The notes: generated from the letters alone by a model not told the origin. A stretch of 34,742 nt of DNA from Oscillospiraceae bacterium (GCA_902761055.1 CACWIS010000014.1:1-34742), one strand, 5' to 3'. Counted from the first letter of the stretch, positions 13,607 through 22,086 are shown. A program made the numbers and translations.

Positions 13607-14704
13607 TTGGCTTTTGTTTTTCCGAGCTATCGCGCGCCGGACTTTTCCGAGCCGCGCTTTGAAAACGCGCCCGACGCCGCCTGGGCGGCGGTCGAGCGGG
13701 ACGGCGTCGCGCCCGAGGGCTTCCACAGCACCTCGATGTACCCCGAGTATTTCAAGATCGGCGGGCAGTGGCGCCTCGCGGCGGACAGCCGCATGGACTG
13801 CAGCGTCGTGCTGCGGCCCGACGGCGCGCTCGCCGTCGTGGAGAACCGCAATCTGCGCCGCGGCGACCGCGTGATCCTCGGCCGGACGGAGCGCGGCGAG
13901 GAGGGCATCTTCCTGCACGCGCACGGCTTTGACGCGGACTCGGCCGCGGACGGCGACCAGTTCGTCTTCCGGCAGGGACGCAGCCGCGAGACCTCTTACG
14001 CGCGGGATTACGACCGCCTGATCGAGCTGCTGAAAACCGAGCGCGAGAGCGGCAATATCCTGTGGGTCATGGGCCCGGCCTTCGCCTTTGACCGCGACGC
14101 GCGCCGGGCCATGCAGCGGCTCGTCGAGAACGGCTACGCCCACGGGCTGATGGCCGGCAACGCGCTCGCGACGCACGATCTCGAGGGCGCGCTGCTGCAC
14201 ACGGCGCTGGGACAGGACATCTACACCCAGCAGTCCGTGCCCAACGGGCACTACAACCACCTCGACGTCTGCAACCGCGTGCGCGCGAGCGGCTCGATCC
14301 CGCAGTTCATCCGGGACTGGGGCATCGACAACGGCATCATGTACAGCCTCGTGAAGCAAAACGTTCCCTTCGTGCTGGCCGGCTCGATCCGAGACGACGG
14401 GCCGCTGCCGGAGGTGATCGGCAACGCCTACGAGGCGCAGAGCCGCATGCGGGAAATAGTCTCGAAGGCGACGACCGTGATCTGCCTCGCGACGATGCTG
14501 CATACGATCGCGACCGGGAACATGACGCCCTCCTTCCGCGTGCTGCCGGACGGGACCGTGCGGCCGGTGTACTTCTACTGCGTCGACGCCGACGAGTTCG
14601 TGACCGGCAAGCTGATCGACCGCGGCTCGCTGTCCGCCACGACGATCGTGACGAACGTGCAGGACTTCATCTGCATCGTCGCCGGGGGCCTGGGGCTGAT
14701 GTGA
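13607..14704 (+). CDS. TIGR00300/LOR-SDH-like protein, probable ornithine cyclodeaminase type
   Basis: 365 residues. The C-terminal half carries the family's conserved blocks: GLMAGNALATHDLEGALL near 183, PFVLAGSIRDDGPLPEV near 259, ATMLHTIATGNM near 298 and a final Asp-rich YCVDADEFV..GSLSATTIVTNVQDF. Proteins of this type are annotated as LOR/SDH bifunctional-conserved-region proteins; archaeal members and the C-terminal domain of cyanobacterial ArgZ/AgrE act as NAD-dependent ornithine cyclodeaminases (ornithine to proline and ammonia). Here the domain stands alone without an arginine-dihydrolase part. The N-terminal 100 residues look less conserved. The start is TTG, with GGAGG about 9 nt upstream. 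Monocistronic. Confidence 0.8.
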   Translation: MAFVFPSYRAPDFSEPRFENAPDAAWAAVERDGVAPEGFHSTSMYPEYFKIGGQWRLAADSRMDCSVVLRPDGALAVVENRNLRRGDRVILGRTERGEEGIFLHAHGFDADSAADGDQFVFRQGRSRETSYARDYDRLIELLKTERESGNILWVMGPAFAFDRDARRAMQRLVENGYAHGLMAGNALATHDLEGALLHTALGQDIYTQQSVPNGHYNHLDVCNRVRASGSIPQFIRDWGIDNGIMYSLVKQNVPFVLAGSIRDDGPLPEVIGNAYEAQSRMREIVSKATTVICLATMLHTIATGNMTPSFRVLPDGTVRPVYFYCVDADEFVTGKLIDRGSLSATTIVTNVQDFICIVAGGLGLM

Positions 14705-14711
14705 GCGAGCG

Positions 14712-14753
14712 AAAAAACAGGGGATCTTCCAACGGGAGATCCCCTGTTTTTTT
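14712..14753. terminator. Bidirectional terminator between convergent genes
   Basis: Stem of at least 15 bp (ACAGGGGATCTTCC with its complement, one T-G pair), loop AAC, A6 on the left and T7 on the right. It serves the TIGR00300-like gene and the leftward PH-domain gene. Confidence 0.93.
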
Positions 14754-14761
14754 GCTGTGTT

Positions 14762-15154
14762 TCAGTCCGCGGCGGGAAGGGGCCGGCACATCGCCCACTC
14801 GAAGAGCTCCTTGAGCGAGCCCTGCGTGTTGGTGAATACGAACTCCGTCCCGCTGTCGGTGCGGATGCAGACGCTCGAGAACAGGAGCTTCTTGTCGAAG
14901 CGGTACTCCTTCACCGCATCGCGGCGGATGACCGTCACGCTCTTTGCGGCGAGCGCGCCCGCGAAAAGGACGAGCAGACGCCGGTCGGTGACGGCGAGCA
15001 TCTTGCGGTTGCCCTCGTGCACGCCGGTGAGGATGCAGTTGAGCTGTTCGCCCTCCTGCAGGACCTGTGCGAGCGCGTTGAGCTCCTTGCGGTAGTAGAA
15101 GTCGCTGTAGATGGACAGCTCCTGCATCCGCTTGTCAAGCGCTTTCCGGTTCAT
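14762..15154 (-). CDS. Bacterial PH-domain protein (YokE-like)
   Basis: 130 residues, no signal peptide. After a helical N-terminus (1-40) a single beta-rich bacterial PH-type domain follows (GVHEGNRKMLAVTDRRLLVLF, then VTVIRRDAVKEYRFDKKLLFS and ...TNTQGSLKELFEW), with the family's typical TDRRLL strand and C-terminal helix. The start is 3 nt after the symporter stop, so it is the second gene of that operon and probably relies on coupled translation. The role is unknown; membrane association or binding to the symporter is speculation. Confidence 0.75.
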   Translation of the reverse strand: MNRKALDKRMQELSIYSDFYYRKELNALAQVLQEGEQLNCILTGVHEGNRKMLAVTDRRLLVLFAGALAAKSVTVIRRDAVKEYRFDKKLLFSSVCIRTDSGTEFVFTNTQGSLKELFEWAMCRPLPAAD

Positions 15155-15157
15155 GGA

Positions 15158-16471
15158 TCACTTGAGAACGGAATCCTCTTTCAGGAATTTGGTCGACTTC
15201 GCGATGCAGCAGGTGCAGGTCAGGTCGCCGACGACGTTCAGGGCGGTACGGCCCATGTCGAGGATCGCGTCGATGCCCAGGATCATCGCGTAGGCGCCGG
15301 CCAGGACCGTGCCTTCTGCGATCGGGAGGTTGATGCCCTGCATGACCATGGCCAGCATGATCGCGCCGGCGCCGGGAACGCCCGCCGTGCCGATCGAGGC
15401 CAGCGTGGCGAGCAGGACGATCATGCCCATCTCACCCATGGTCAGGCCGCGGCCGAAGCAGGACATGACGAGGAAGAATGCGCAGACGCCCTGGTAGATG
15501 GCGGTGCCGTCCATGTTGATCGTCGCGCCGAGCGGCAGCGAAAAGGCATAGACCTCCTTGTCGACGCCGAGGTTCTCGGCCGCGGTCATCGTGGTCGGGA
15601 GCGTGGCGTTGGACGAACGGGTAACGAAGGCGGTGATGAACGGCGTGCGGGCTTCCTTGAAGAAGGTGCCGATCTTGATGCGGAAGATCTTAAGCAGGCC
15701 GCCGTAGACCAGCACGACGTGGATCGCGTAGCCGAGGAAGCAGGCCACCGTCACCGTGACGAGCGCGCCGGCCACCTTGGCGCCGTTCTTGGCGAAGACC
15801 TCGCAGATCAGGACCGCGACGCCGATGGGCGCGTACTGCATGATGCCGGAGACGATCTTCATCATGACCTCGGTCAGGCAGTCGAAGATGTCGAACATCG
15901 TGTTGGAGATCCTGCGGATGCGCTCGTCCTCGGAGTTCTTCATGTAGGACAGGCACAGGCCGAAGATCAGCGCGAAGAAGATGACCTGCAGCACGGTCTC
16001 GTTGACGAGAGAGGTCAGGACGCTGGTCGGGACGATGTCGGAGATCGTCTTCCAGACGCTGACGTCGGCGGTCTTGCCGGCCGCGTCGGCCGCCAGCTCG
16101 GTGACCTTCGCCAGCTCGGCGTGCGGCTGGAAGATGTTGCCCATGAGCAGGCCGATGATAACGCCGCAGGCGGAGGTCGCCAGATAGATGATGATGACGC
16201 GGATGCCGACCTTACCGACGTTTGCGGGGGAGACAGAGGATGCGCCGACGACCAGAGAGCCGACGATCATCGGGATGATAATCATTTTCAGCAATCTGGT
16301 AAAGATGGTGCCGAACATGCTGATCCACGCGGGGATCGCCGTGACGCCGTTGGCGGCGAGGATCACGCCGGCGATCGCGCCGATGACAAGACCGATCAGG
16401 ATCTTGTACAGCACGTTGAAGTTCAGGTATGCCTGAAGGATACCTTTCTTCTTGGGTGCGCTTTGTTCCAT
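15158..16471 (-). CDS. Dicarboxylate/amino acid:cation symporter (DAACS, SLC1 family)
   Basis: 437 residues, full length for GltP/DctA/SstT-type transporters. Diagnostic motifs are SSNATLPTT (HP1 region), LPLGATINMDGTAIYQG (TM7 NMDGT) and GTAGVPGAG in HP2, with eight TM helices. They take up glutamate, aspartate, serine/threonine or C4-dicarboxylates with Na+ or H+. HP1 reads SSNATLP and the TM8 region reads LGIDAILDMGRTALNVVGD, compatible with an amino-acid substrate. ATG with AGGAGG upstream; TATAAT at 16541-16536 on the minus strand marks the promoter. Confidence 0.95.
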   Translation of the reverse strand: MEQSAPKKKGILQAYLNFNVLYKILIGLVIGAIAGVILAANGVTAIPAWISMFGTIFTRLLKMIIIPMIVGSLVVGASSVSPANVGKVGIRVIIIYLATSACGVIIGLLMGNIFQPHAELAKVTELAADAAGKTADVSVWKTISDIVPTSVLTSLVNETVLQVIFFALIFGLCLSYMKNSEDERIRRISNTMFDIFDCLTEVMMKIVSGIMQYAPIGVAVLICEVFAKNGAKVAGALVTVTVACFLGYAIHVVLVYGGLLKIFRIKIGTFFKEARTPFITAFVTRSSNATLPTTMTAAENLGVDKEVYAFSLPLGATINMDGTAIYQGVCAFFLVMSCFGRGLTMGEMGMIVLLATLASIGTAGVPGAGAIMLAMVMQGINLPIAEGTVLAGAYAMILGIDAILDMGRTALNVVGDLTCTCCIAKSTKFLKEDSVLK

Positions 16472-16607
16472 AATAGCCCTCCTAATGAAATATTCGTCCG
16501 ACCGCCCGAAAAAGGCGGCAATACGGTTAACTTATATTATACAGATTTTTTTCGATTTGGGAAGAGTTTTTTGTCTATAATATGAAAAAAATATGAAGAA
16601 AAGATGA

Positions 16608-16631
16608 ACGGCGGATCGTTCGATCCGCCGT
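16608..16631 (-). terminator. Terminator after the racemase gene
   Basis: 11-bp stem ACGGCGGATCG/CGATCCGCCGT. Read leftward it is followed by a T-rich tract with T7 about 20 nt on, so termination may be moderate. It lies 38 nt past the racemase stop. Confidence 0.6.
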
Positions 16632-16668
16632 CCGCGTTCTCCGCGCCCCGCCGGAGCGCCGGAGGGCC

Positions 16669-17370
16669 TTATTTTGTCTCGTAGCCGCAGAAGCGGATCG
16701 CCGCCTTCGCCAGCTCCAGCGTCGGGTCGATGAAGGGCCCGGGATGCCCGAGCGCCGCGGCGAGGATCGGCAGCTCCGTGCAGGCGAGGACGAAGTAGTC
16801 CGCGCCCTGCCCCCGCAGCGTGACGAGCAGCTCGTGCCAGGCCTCCATCTCGGGCTTGAGAGGACGCGAGGCCTTGACCACGCCGTAGATCAGGCGCATC
16901 AGCTCGTCCCGCTCGCGCTCGCCGGGCAGGAGGAAGTCCACGCCTTGCTGCGCGAGCGCCGCGTCGTAGATCTTCGCCTCGAGCGTGCCCTTCGTGCCGA
17001 GCAGGCAGGCGCACGCTCCCGGGAAGCGCGCGGCGCACTGCGCCGCGGTGATCTCCCGCATGTCGAGGATCGGCTGGGCCGTCCGCTCCTGCAGGCGCGG
17101 GAGGAAATAGTGCGCGGTGTTGCAGGGCATGATGACGCAGTCCGCGCCGCATTTTTCGAGATTGCGCAGCGCGTCGAGCATCTCCGGCACCGGGTCCGGC
17201 CCGCCGCGCAGGATCGCCGCCGTCCGGTCCGGGATGGCGCAGTTGCTGTCGATATAGACGCGGATGTGGTCGTTGTCGCCGTCCGCCTTCGTGTTTTCCA
17301 CGATCTTGCGGTAGAGGTCCGCCGTCGCGAGCGGGCCCATGCCGCCGAGGATGCCGATGGTTTTTTTCAT
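16669..17370 (-). CDS. Aspartate/glutamate racemase family protein
   Basis: 233 residues, usual family size. N-terminal IGILGGMGPLAT, catalytic Cys83 in MPCNTAH and second catalytic Cys197 in ACTELP show an intact two-base, PLP-independent amino-acid racemase of the aspartate racemase (YgeA/RacX-like) group. The ATG directly abuts the stop of the TSUP permease gene, so the two form an operon. Nearby amino-acid transport and aspartate transaminase genes fit amino-acid metabolism, but the substrate is not determined by these motifs. Confidence 0.93.
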   Translation of the reverse strand: MKKTIGILGGMGPLATADLYRKIVENTKADGDNDHIRVYIDSNCAIPDRTAAILRGGPDPVPEMLDALRNLEKCGADCVIMPCNTAHYFLPRLQERTAQPILDMREITAAQCAARFPGACACLLGTKGTLEAKIYDAALAQQGVDFLLPGERERDELMRLIYGVVKASRPLKPEMEAWHELLVTLRGQGADYFVLACTELPILAAALGHPGPFIDPTLELAKAAIRFCGYETK

Positions 17371-18150
17371 TCAGATCAGCTCCGTTATCACTTTGACCGC
17401 GAGCAGGACCAGCACGACCAGGATGACCGGCCGCACGATCCGCGAGCCGTTTTTGATCGCCATGCCCGAGCCGATGTAGTGTCCCGCGATCGAGGCCACC
17501 GCCCCGATCAGGCCGAGGACGAGGAAGACCTTGCCCGCCGCCAGCGAGGTGGCGAGCGCGCCGACGTTGCTCGCGAGGTTGACCAGCTTGACGTTGCCCG
17601 AGGCGGTGCGCAGATCCATTTTGGCGAGATTGCAGAAGATCAGCACGAGGAAGGTGCCCGTCCCCGGGCCGTAAAAGCCGTCGTAGCCGCCGACGAGGAA
17701 CGAGGCGATCCATACGATCGCGGCGCGGCGGGCGGGGGGCATTTCCCCTCTCTCCTCGGGCAGCTGCTTTTGCCGCAGCACAAAGAAGGCCACGAGAGGC
17801 AGCACGATCAGCAGCAGCCATTTGAGCCAGCTCTCGTCGAGCGCGAGCTGCAGCCGCGTGCCGAGGTGCGCGCCCCAGAGCGCGAGGGCGACGGAGGGGA
17901 CGCCGAGCTTCCAGTCCACATAGCCGCCGCGGATGAAGCGCGCCGTGGACACGGCCGTGCCGATCGAGGACGAGAGCTTGTTCGTGCCGAGCGCCAGGTG
18001 CGCGGGCAGACCGGCGAGGAAATAGGTCGGCACCGAGATGATCCCGCCGCCGCCGGCCACGCCGTCGGTAAAGGACGCGAGGAAGACGCCGATCACGACG
18101 ATCAGCAGCATCCTCGGCGTCAGCTCCATCGGAAAGAGCATCGCGCGCAT
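17371..18150 (-). CDS. TSUP-family (TauE/SafE) permease
   Basis: 259 residues, about eight TM helices in two repeats. The first half carries TDGVAGGGGIISVPTYFLAG..LALGTNKL and the second carries GGYDGFYGPGTGTFLVL, the duplicated signature of sulfite/sulfonate/organic-anion exporters of this family. ATG with a very strong AGGAGGTG site 5 nt upstream. First gene of a two-gene operon with the racemase. Substrate unknown. Confidence 0.93.
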   Translation of the reverse strand: MRAMLFPMELTPRMLLIVVIGVFLASFTDGVAGGGGIISVPTYFLAGLPAHLALGTNKLSSSIGTAVSTARFIRGGYVDWKLGVPSVALALWGAHLGTRLQLALDESWLKWLLLIVLPLVAFFVLRQKQLPEERGEMPPARRAAIVWIASFLVGGYDGFYGPGTGTFLVLIFCNLAKMDLRTASGNVKLVNLASNVGALATSLAAGKVFLVLGLIGAVASIAGHYIGSGMAIKNGSRIVRPVILVVLVLLAVKVITELI

Positions 18151-18266
18151 CTCCTCACCTCCTCTGTTTTCCCGTCAGCTTTTTCTGCATTGTACCACGC
18201 GCCGCGGTAAAGGGAAAGAGAAAAAAAGGAAAAGGGGCGCTTTATGATTTTTTGCCAAAATCCGGC

Positions 18267-18295
18267 TTGATGGAATGCAGCGGATATGGTATGAT
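18267..18295 (+). promoter_or_regulatory. Promoter of the aminotransferase gene
   Basis: TTGATG (18267-18272), 17-nt spacer and TATGAT (18290-18295). A GC palindrome GGCGCCGCGCGGCGCC lies in the leader at about 18330-18346. Confidence 0.6.
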
Positions 18296-18368
18296 TGAAC
18301 AAAAGGCGGTCTTCCGCCCCGTACTACGACGGCGCCGCGCGGCGCCGCGCATGAAGAAAGGACCGGAT

Positions 18369-19643
18369 ATGAAAAAATACGCGGAGATGACCCGGAGCGA
18401 GCTCGAGCTCGAGCGGGCCGAGGTACAGGCGAAGTACGACGAGCTCAAGGCGAAAAAGCTCTCGCTGAACATGGCGCGCGGCAAACCCGGCAAGGCCCAG
18501 CTCGACATGACCAGCGAGATGATGGACATTCTGAAGTCCGACAGCGACTATATGTGCGACGGCATCGACGTGCGCAACTACGGCAATCTCGAGGGCCTGC
18601 CCTCCTGCCGCGCGCTGTTTGCCGAGCTGCTCGGCGTGAAGCCCGAGAACGTCTTTTGCGGCGGCACGGCCTCGCTGCAGATGATGTACGACACCATCGC
18701 CAAGTGCTACACCCACGGCCGCGTCAACAGCGACAAGCCCTGGGCGAAGCTCGACAAGGTCAAGTGGCTCTGTCCCGCGCCGGGCTATGACCGCCACTTC
18801 GCGATCTCCCAGAGCTTCGGCATGGAGATGATCACGGTCCCGATGACGAGCGAGGGGCCCGACATGGATCTGGTCGAGGAGCTGATCCGCGACGGCGACG
18901 TGCGCGGCATGTGGTGCGTGCCGAAGTACTCCAACCCCGACGGCATCGTCTACAGCGCCGAGACGATCCGCCGCATCGCCTCGATGAAACCCGCGGCGAA
19001 GGACTTTCTGCTGATGTGGGACAACGCCTACTGCGTGCACGAGTTCTTCGGCGACTATCTCCCCTTCCCGGACATCCTCGGCGAATGCGCCAAATACGGC
19101 AACGAGGACATGGTCTTTGAGTTCGCCTCGACCTCCAAGATCACCTTCCCGGGCGCGGGCGTATCGGTCTTCGCGTGCAGCGAGCACAACATGGAATACG
19201 TCAAGAAGCTGCTGACCGTGCAGGTCATCTCCTACGACAAGGTCAACCAGCTGCGCCACGTGCGCTATCTCAGGGACAAGGCGGGCGTGCTCGCGCTGAT
19301 GAAGCGCCACGCCGCGATCCTCGGCCCGAAGTTCCGCTGCGTGCTCGACTGGCTCGACCGCGAGATCGCCCCGCGCGGCATCGCCCAGTGGCAGAAGCCC
19401 AACGGCGGCTACTTTGTGTCCGTCAACACGATGCCCGGCATCGCGAAGGAGACCTGGCGGCTGTGCAAGGAGGCCGGCCTCACGATGACCGGCGCCGGCG
19501 CGACCTTCCCCTACGGCAGGGACCCGAAGGACAGCAATATGCGCGTCGCGCCCTCTCTCCCGCCCACGGAGCAGCTCGAGCAGGCGATGGAGGTCTACTG
19601 CATCAGCATGCGCCTCGCCGCGCTCAACAAGCTGCTGGCGTAA
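18369..19643 (+). CDS. Aspartate aminotransferase-like enzyme (Aminotran_MocR family, class Ic)
   Basis: 424 residues. PLP fold-type I enzyme: N-terminal LNMARGKPGKAQLDM, VFCGGTASLQMMYD for cofactor phosphate binding, WCVPKYSNPDGIVYS near 188, WDNAYCVHEF with the Asp/Tyr pair near 218, and ASTSKITFPGAGVSVF with the Schiff-base Lys near 256. This is the group described as type Ic aspartate aminotransferase. The frame is open 39 codons upstream to 18252. The ATG at 18369 is chosen because AAAGGA lies 6 nt before it and homology starts there. Monocistronic, convergent with the phosphorylase gene. Confidence 0.92.
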   Translation: MKKYAEMTRSELELERAEVQAKYDELKAKKLSLNMARGKPGKAQLDMTSEMMDILKSDSDYMCDGIDVRNYGNLEGLPSCRALFAELLGVKPENVFCGGTASLQMMYDTIAKCYTHGRVNSDKPWAKLDKVKWLCPAPGYDRHFAISQSFGMEMITVPMTSEGPDMDLVEELIRDGDVRGMWCVPKYSNPDGIVYSAETIRRIASMKPAAKDFLLMWDNAYCVHEFFGDYLPFPDILGECAKYGNEDMVFEFASTSKITFPGAGVSVFACSEHNMEYVKKLLTVQVISYDKVNQLRHVRYLRDKAGVLALMKRHAAILGPKFRCVLDWLDREIAPRGIAQWQKPNGGYFVSVNTMPGIAKETWRLCKEAGLTMTGAGATFPYGRDPKDSNMRVAPSLPPTEQLEQAMEVYCISMRLAALNKLLA

Positions 19644-19666
19644 GCGCGGCTCCGGAAACGGCAAAA

Positions 19667-19700
19667 AAGCATCCCCCGGCTTCACGGCCGGGGGATGCTT
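19667..19700. terminator. Terminator between aminotransferase and phosphorylase genes
   Basis: 14-bp perfect stem AAGCATCCCCCGGC and complement, loop TTCACG. Leftward it runs into T6, so it is best for the phosphorylase gene; rightward the tail is ATGTTTT. Confidence 0.9.
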
Positions 19701-19714
19701 ATGTTTTATATCCT

Positions 19715-21022
19715 TCAGCGCACGACGCCCTTGATGAAGGGAGCCTTCTCGACCGGCGCGGCGGAGAGCGTGTAGCACTTCTGCAGCAGCGCCGCGGCCT
19801 CGGCCGCCTTCTGCGCGTCGGAGGCGTGGATCGTGCCGAGGCTCTCGCCCGCCTCGACGCGGTCGCCGACTTTCTTTTTCAGCACGACGCCGACGGCGAG
19901 ATCGATCGCGCTCTCCTTCGTGGCGCGGCCGCCGCCGAGGTGCATCGAGACGAGGCCCACGTCCTCGGCCTCGATGTGCGCGACATAGCCGCTCGCCTCG
20001 CTGGGGACCTCGCGCGTGACGGACGCGGCGGGCAGCAGGGACGTGTCGTAGACCGCGCGGGGATCGCCGTACTGCGCCTCGACCATCGCGGCGAGCTTGC
20101 CGAGCGCGCTGCCGTCCGCGATCGTCGCCTTGAGCTTGGCGCGCGCGTCCTCCTCGTCCGCGGCGAGGCCGCCGAGGGAGAGCATGAAGCTGCCGAGCGT
20201 GAGGCAGAGCTCCAGAAGCTCGCCCGCCTCGGTGCGTCCGGCGAGGACGTCGATCGCCTCTTTGACCTCGAGCGCGTTGCCCACGGCGAAGCCGAGCGGC
20301 TCGTCCATGTCGGTGATGACGGCGGCGCATTTGCGCCCCGCGAGCCTGCCCACGCGCGTGAGGCCCTCGGCCAGCTCGCGCGCCTGCTCCGCGGTCTTCA
20401 TAAACGCGCCGGAGCCGCACTTGACGTCCAGCACGATCACGTCCGCGCCGGCGGCCAGCTTCTTGGACATGATGGAGCTGACGATCAGCGGGATGCTCGG
20501 CACGGTGCCGGTCACGTCGCGCAGGGCGTAGAGCTTCTTGTCCGCCGGGCAGACCTCCGCGGTCTGGCCCGCGATGGCCAGGCCGATGCGGTTGACGTTT
20601 TCAAAGAAGCGCTCCTCGGAAATGCCGGTGACGAAGCCCGGGAAGCTCTCGAGCTTGTCGATCGTCCCGCCGGTGTGCCCCAGCCCGCGGCCGGACATCT
20701 TCGCGATCTTCGCGCCGCAGGCCGCGACCATCGGGCAGAGCACGAGACTGGTCTTGTCGCCGACGCCGCCGGTGGAGTGCTTGTCCGCCTTCACGCCGCG
20801 GATCGGCGAGAGGTCCAGCGTCTCGCCCGAGTGCATCATGCTCATCGTGAGATCCAGGATCTCGGCATCGTCCATGCCGCGGAAGAGGATCGCCATGCAC
20901 AGGGCGCTCATCTGATAGTCCGGGATCTCGCCCGCGACGTAGCCGCGGATCATCCATTGGATCTCTTCGGTCGTCAGTCTCTCGCCGTCGCGCTTTTTCG
21001 CGATCAGATCGGTCATTCGCAT
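19715..21022 (-). CDS. pdp: Pyrimidine-nucleoside phosphorylase
   Basis: 435 residues, matching the family length. It cleaves uridine, deoxyuridine or thymidine with phosphate to the base and (deoxy)ribose-1-phosphate for salvage. Visible motifs are MRMTDLIAKKRDG at the start, KADKHSTGGVGDKTSL (phosphate and catalytic loop, residues about 78-93), SGRGLGHTGGTIDKLES and DVKCGSGAFM. Start at 21022: AAGGAG lies 9 nt upstream, versus 15 nt for the second Met. It has its own strong promoter inside the end of the preceding gene. Confidence 0.96.
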   Translation of the reverse strand: MRMTDLIAKKRDGERLTTEEIQWMIRGYVAGEIPDYQMSALCMAILFRGMDDAEILDLTMSMMHSGETLDLSPIRGVKADKHSTGGVGDKTSLVLCPMVAACGAKIAKMSGRGLGHTGGTIDKLESFPGFVTGISEERFFENVNRIGLAIAGQTAEVCPADKKLYALRDVTGTVPSIPLIVSSIMSKKLAAGADVIVLDVKCGSGAFMKTAEQARELAEGLTRVGRLAGRKCAAVITDMDEPLGFAVGNALEVKEAIDVLAGRTEAGELLELCLTLGSFMLSLGGLAADEEDARAKLKATIADGSALGKLAAMVEAQYGDPRAVYDTSLLPAASVTREVPSEASGYVAHIEAEDVGLVSMHLGGGRATKESAIDLAVGVVLKKKVGDRVEAGESLGTIHASDAQKAAEAAALLQKCYTLSAAPVEKAPFIKGVVR

Positions 21023-21057
21023 GGCTTCCCGCTCCTTGTCTATGTAAGAATGGTATT

Positions 21058-21086
21058 ATTATATCGCAGCGCCATTGTTTTCTCAA
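21058..21086 (-). promoter_or_regulatory. Promoter of the phosphorylase gene
   Basis: TTGAGA (21086-21081), 17-nt spacer and TATAAT (21063-21058). The -35 overlaps the stop codon of the upstream hypothetical gene. Confidence 0.8.
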
Positions 21087-21559
21087 TACCGAAATACCAG
21101 GCAGCGCTTCCCGGCGATCTCGCGCAGATCGACGCCCGGCGGGACGCGGCGGAGCGCGCAGGGCAGGGCCAGCAGCCGCACGCCGTCCTCCGTGCAGACG
21201 AGGCTGCCGTCCGGCTGCTCGCTCCACGCGCCGCGCGGCGCGCCCTTTTCGTGCGGCGCGGAGTCGTGCTTCTCTTCCTTCTGCGCCTGCTCTTGCCCGG
21301 CGTCGGCGGAGAGCGCGGCGTATTCGATCGGCTCCGGGAAGCTCCGCAGCGCGGCGCGGGACAGCCGGCGGCGCAGCGTCAGCGCCCCGCCCTCCGGCGC
21401 GAGCACGCCGAGACAGGCGCGCGCTCCGCCGCCGAATACCCAGAGCCGCCTCAGCCCCGGCAGCGGGTCGCAGCGCGCCTCGAAGCGCGTATAGGCGCCG
21501 TCCGCGCGGATCTCCAGCGCGCCGCCGCGCAGGCCGCCGATCAGGATCGGGATCGTCAT
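21083..21559 (-). CDS. Hypothetical protein downstream of mazF
   Basis: 158 residues from the ATG at 21559, which has AGAGGTG 8 nt upstream; the frame is open 7 codons further. It appears all-beta and soluble: MTIPILIGGLRGG, then RADGAYTRFEARCDPL and a repeated Leu/Arg pattern. A low-complexity Glu/Lys/Gln insert lies near 90-105 and a hydrophobic end is at LVFRY. No signal peptide, and I know no family. Its ribosome site is part of the hairpin at 21570-21594. Codon use is normal for the chromosome, which supports a real gene. Confidence 0.65.
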   Translation of the reverse strand: MTIPILIGGLRGGALEIRADGAYTRFEARCDPLPGLRRLWVFGGGARACLGVLAPEGGALTLRRRLSRAALRSFPEPIEYAALSADAGQEQAQKEEKHDSAPHEKGAPRGAWSEQPDGSLVCTEDGVRLLALPCALRRVPPGVDLREIAGKRCLVFRY

Positions 21560-21569
21560 GATAAAAACA

Positions 21570-21594
21570 CCTCTCTCCACAGTATGGAGAGAGG
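21570..21594 (-). terminator. Hairpin ending mazF and covering the next gene's ribosome site
   Basis: 9-bp stem CCTCTCTCC/GGAGAGAGG with a 7-nt loop, followed leftward by GTGTTTTTATC. It can terminate mazF transcripts. Its left arm includes the AGAGAGGTG ribosome site of the gene at 21559, so read-through RNA would have that site paired. Confidence 0.6.
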
Positions 21595-21604
21595 CGCTCT
21601 CGTA

Positions 21605-21961
21605 TTACAGGCTTTGGCCCAGCCCGAAGCTCACGGCGAGGGCCGCGTCGACCGCGCCCATCGTCGTCTCGTCGAGACGGCCCATGCGCTCGCGCAGCCG
21701 CGTTTTGTCCAGCGTGCGGATCTGCTCGAGCAGGACCACGCTCTCGCGGTTGAGCCCCACGCTCCCGCTCGGCAGCGTGATGTGCGTCGGCAGCCGCGCC
21801 TTGTCGAGGCGGCTGGTGATCGCGGCGGCGATGACCGTCGGGCTGTGTCGGTTGCCGGTGTCGTTCTGGACGATCAGCACCGGGCGCATGCCGCCCTGCT
21901 CGCTGCCGACGACCGGGCTGAGGTCGGCGTAATAGATGTCTCCGCGTTTGACGATACTCAT
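21605..21961 (-). CDS. mazF: MazF/PemK (EndoA-type) endoribonuclease toxin
   Basis: 118 residues, full length. The N-terminus VKRGDIYYADLSPVVGSEQGGMRPVLIVQND carries the GD(I/V)..., Arg and GS-EQGG-RP catalytic loop, and TVIAAAITS continues the conserved core. These are sequence-specific mRNA interferases. The ATG has GGAGGG 6 nt upstream. No ribbon-helix-helix antitoxin gene is adjacent: the upstream side holds a lipoprotein terminator and the downstream gene is an unrelated all-beta protein. It is therefore an orphan locally, as often for the chromosomal EndoA of Clostridia; the antitoxin must be elsewhere or diverged. Confidence 0.95.
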   Translation of the reverse strand: MSIVKRGDIYYADLSPVVGSEQGGMRPVLIVQNDTGNRHSPTVIAAAITSRLDKARLPTHITLPSGSVGLNRESVVLLEQIRTLDKTRLRERMGRLDETTMGAVDAALAVSFGLGQSL

Positions 21962-22037
21962 GGATTTCCCTCCGGGAAAAGGATCTCGCCCGCTCTATTC
22001 TATGTACCGGACAATCCATATTCTCTCCCGCGGAGGG

Positions 22038-22074
22038 AAAAAATATACGCCGCAGGCTTTCGCCTGCGGCGTAT
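22038..22074 (-). terminator. Terminator of the duplicated-domain lipoprotein gene
   Basis: 13-bp perfect stem ATACGCCGCAGGC and complement, loop TTTC, then T6 read leftward. Confidence 0.92.
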
Positions 22075-22086
22075 GTATGGTTCGTT

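Noticed and set aside
18324-20420. 698-codon minus-strand frame over the aminotransferase and pdp
   Set aside because: Shadow of two well-identified genes; it crosses their shared terminator.
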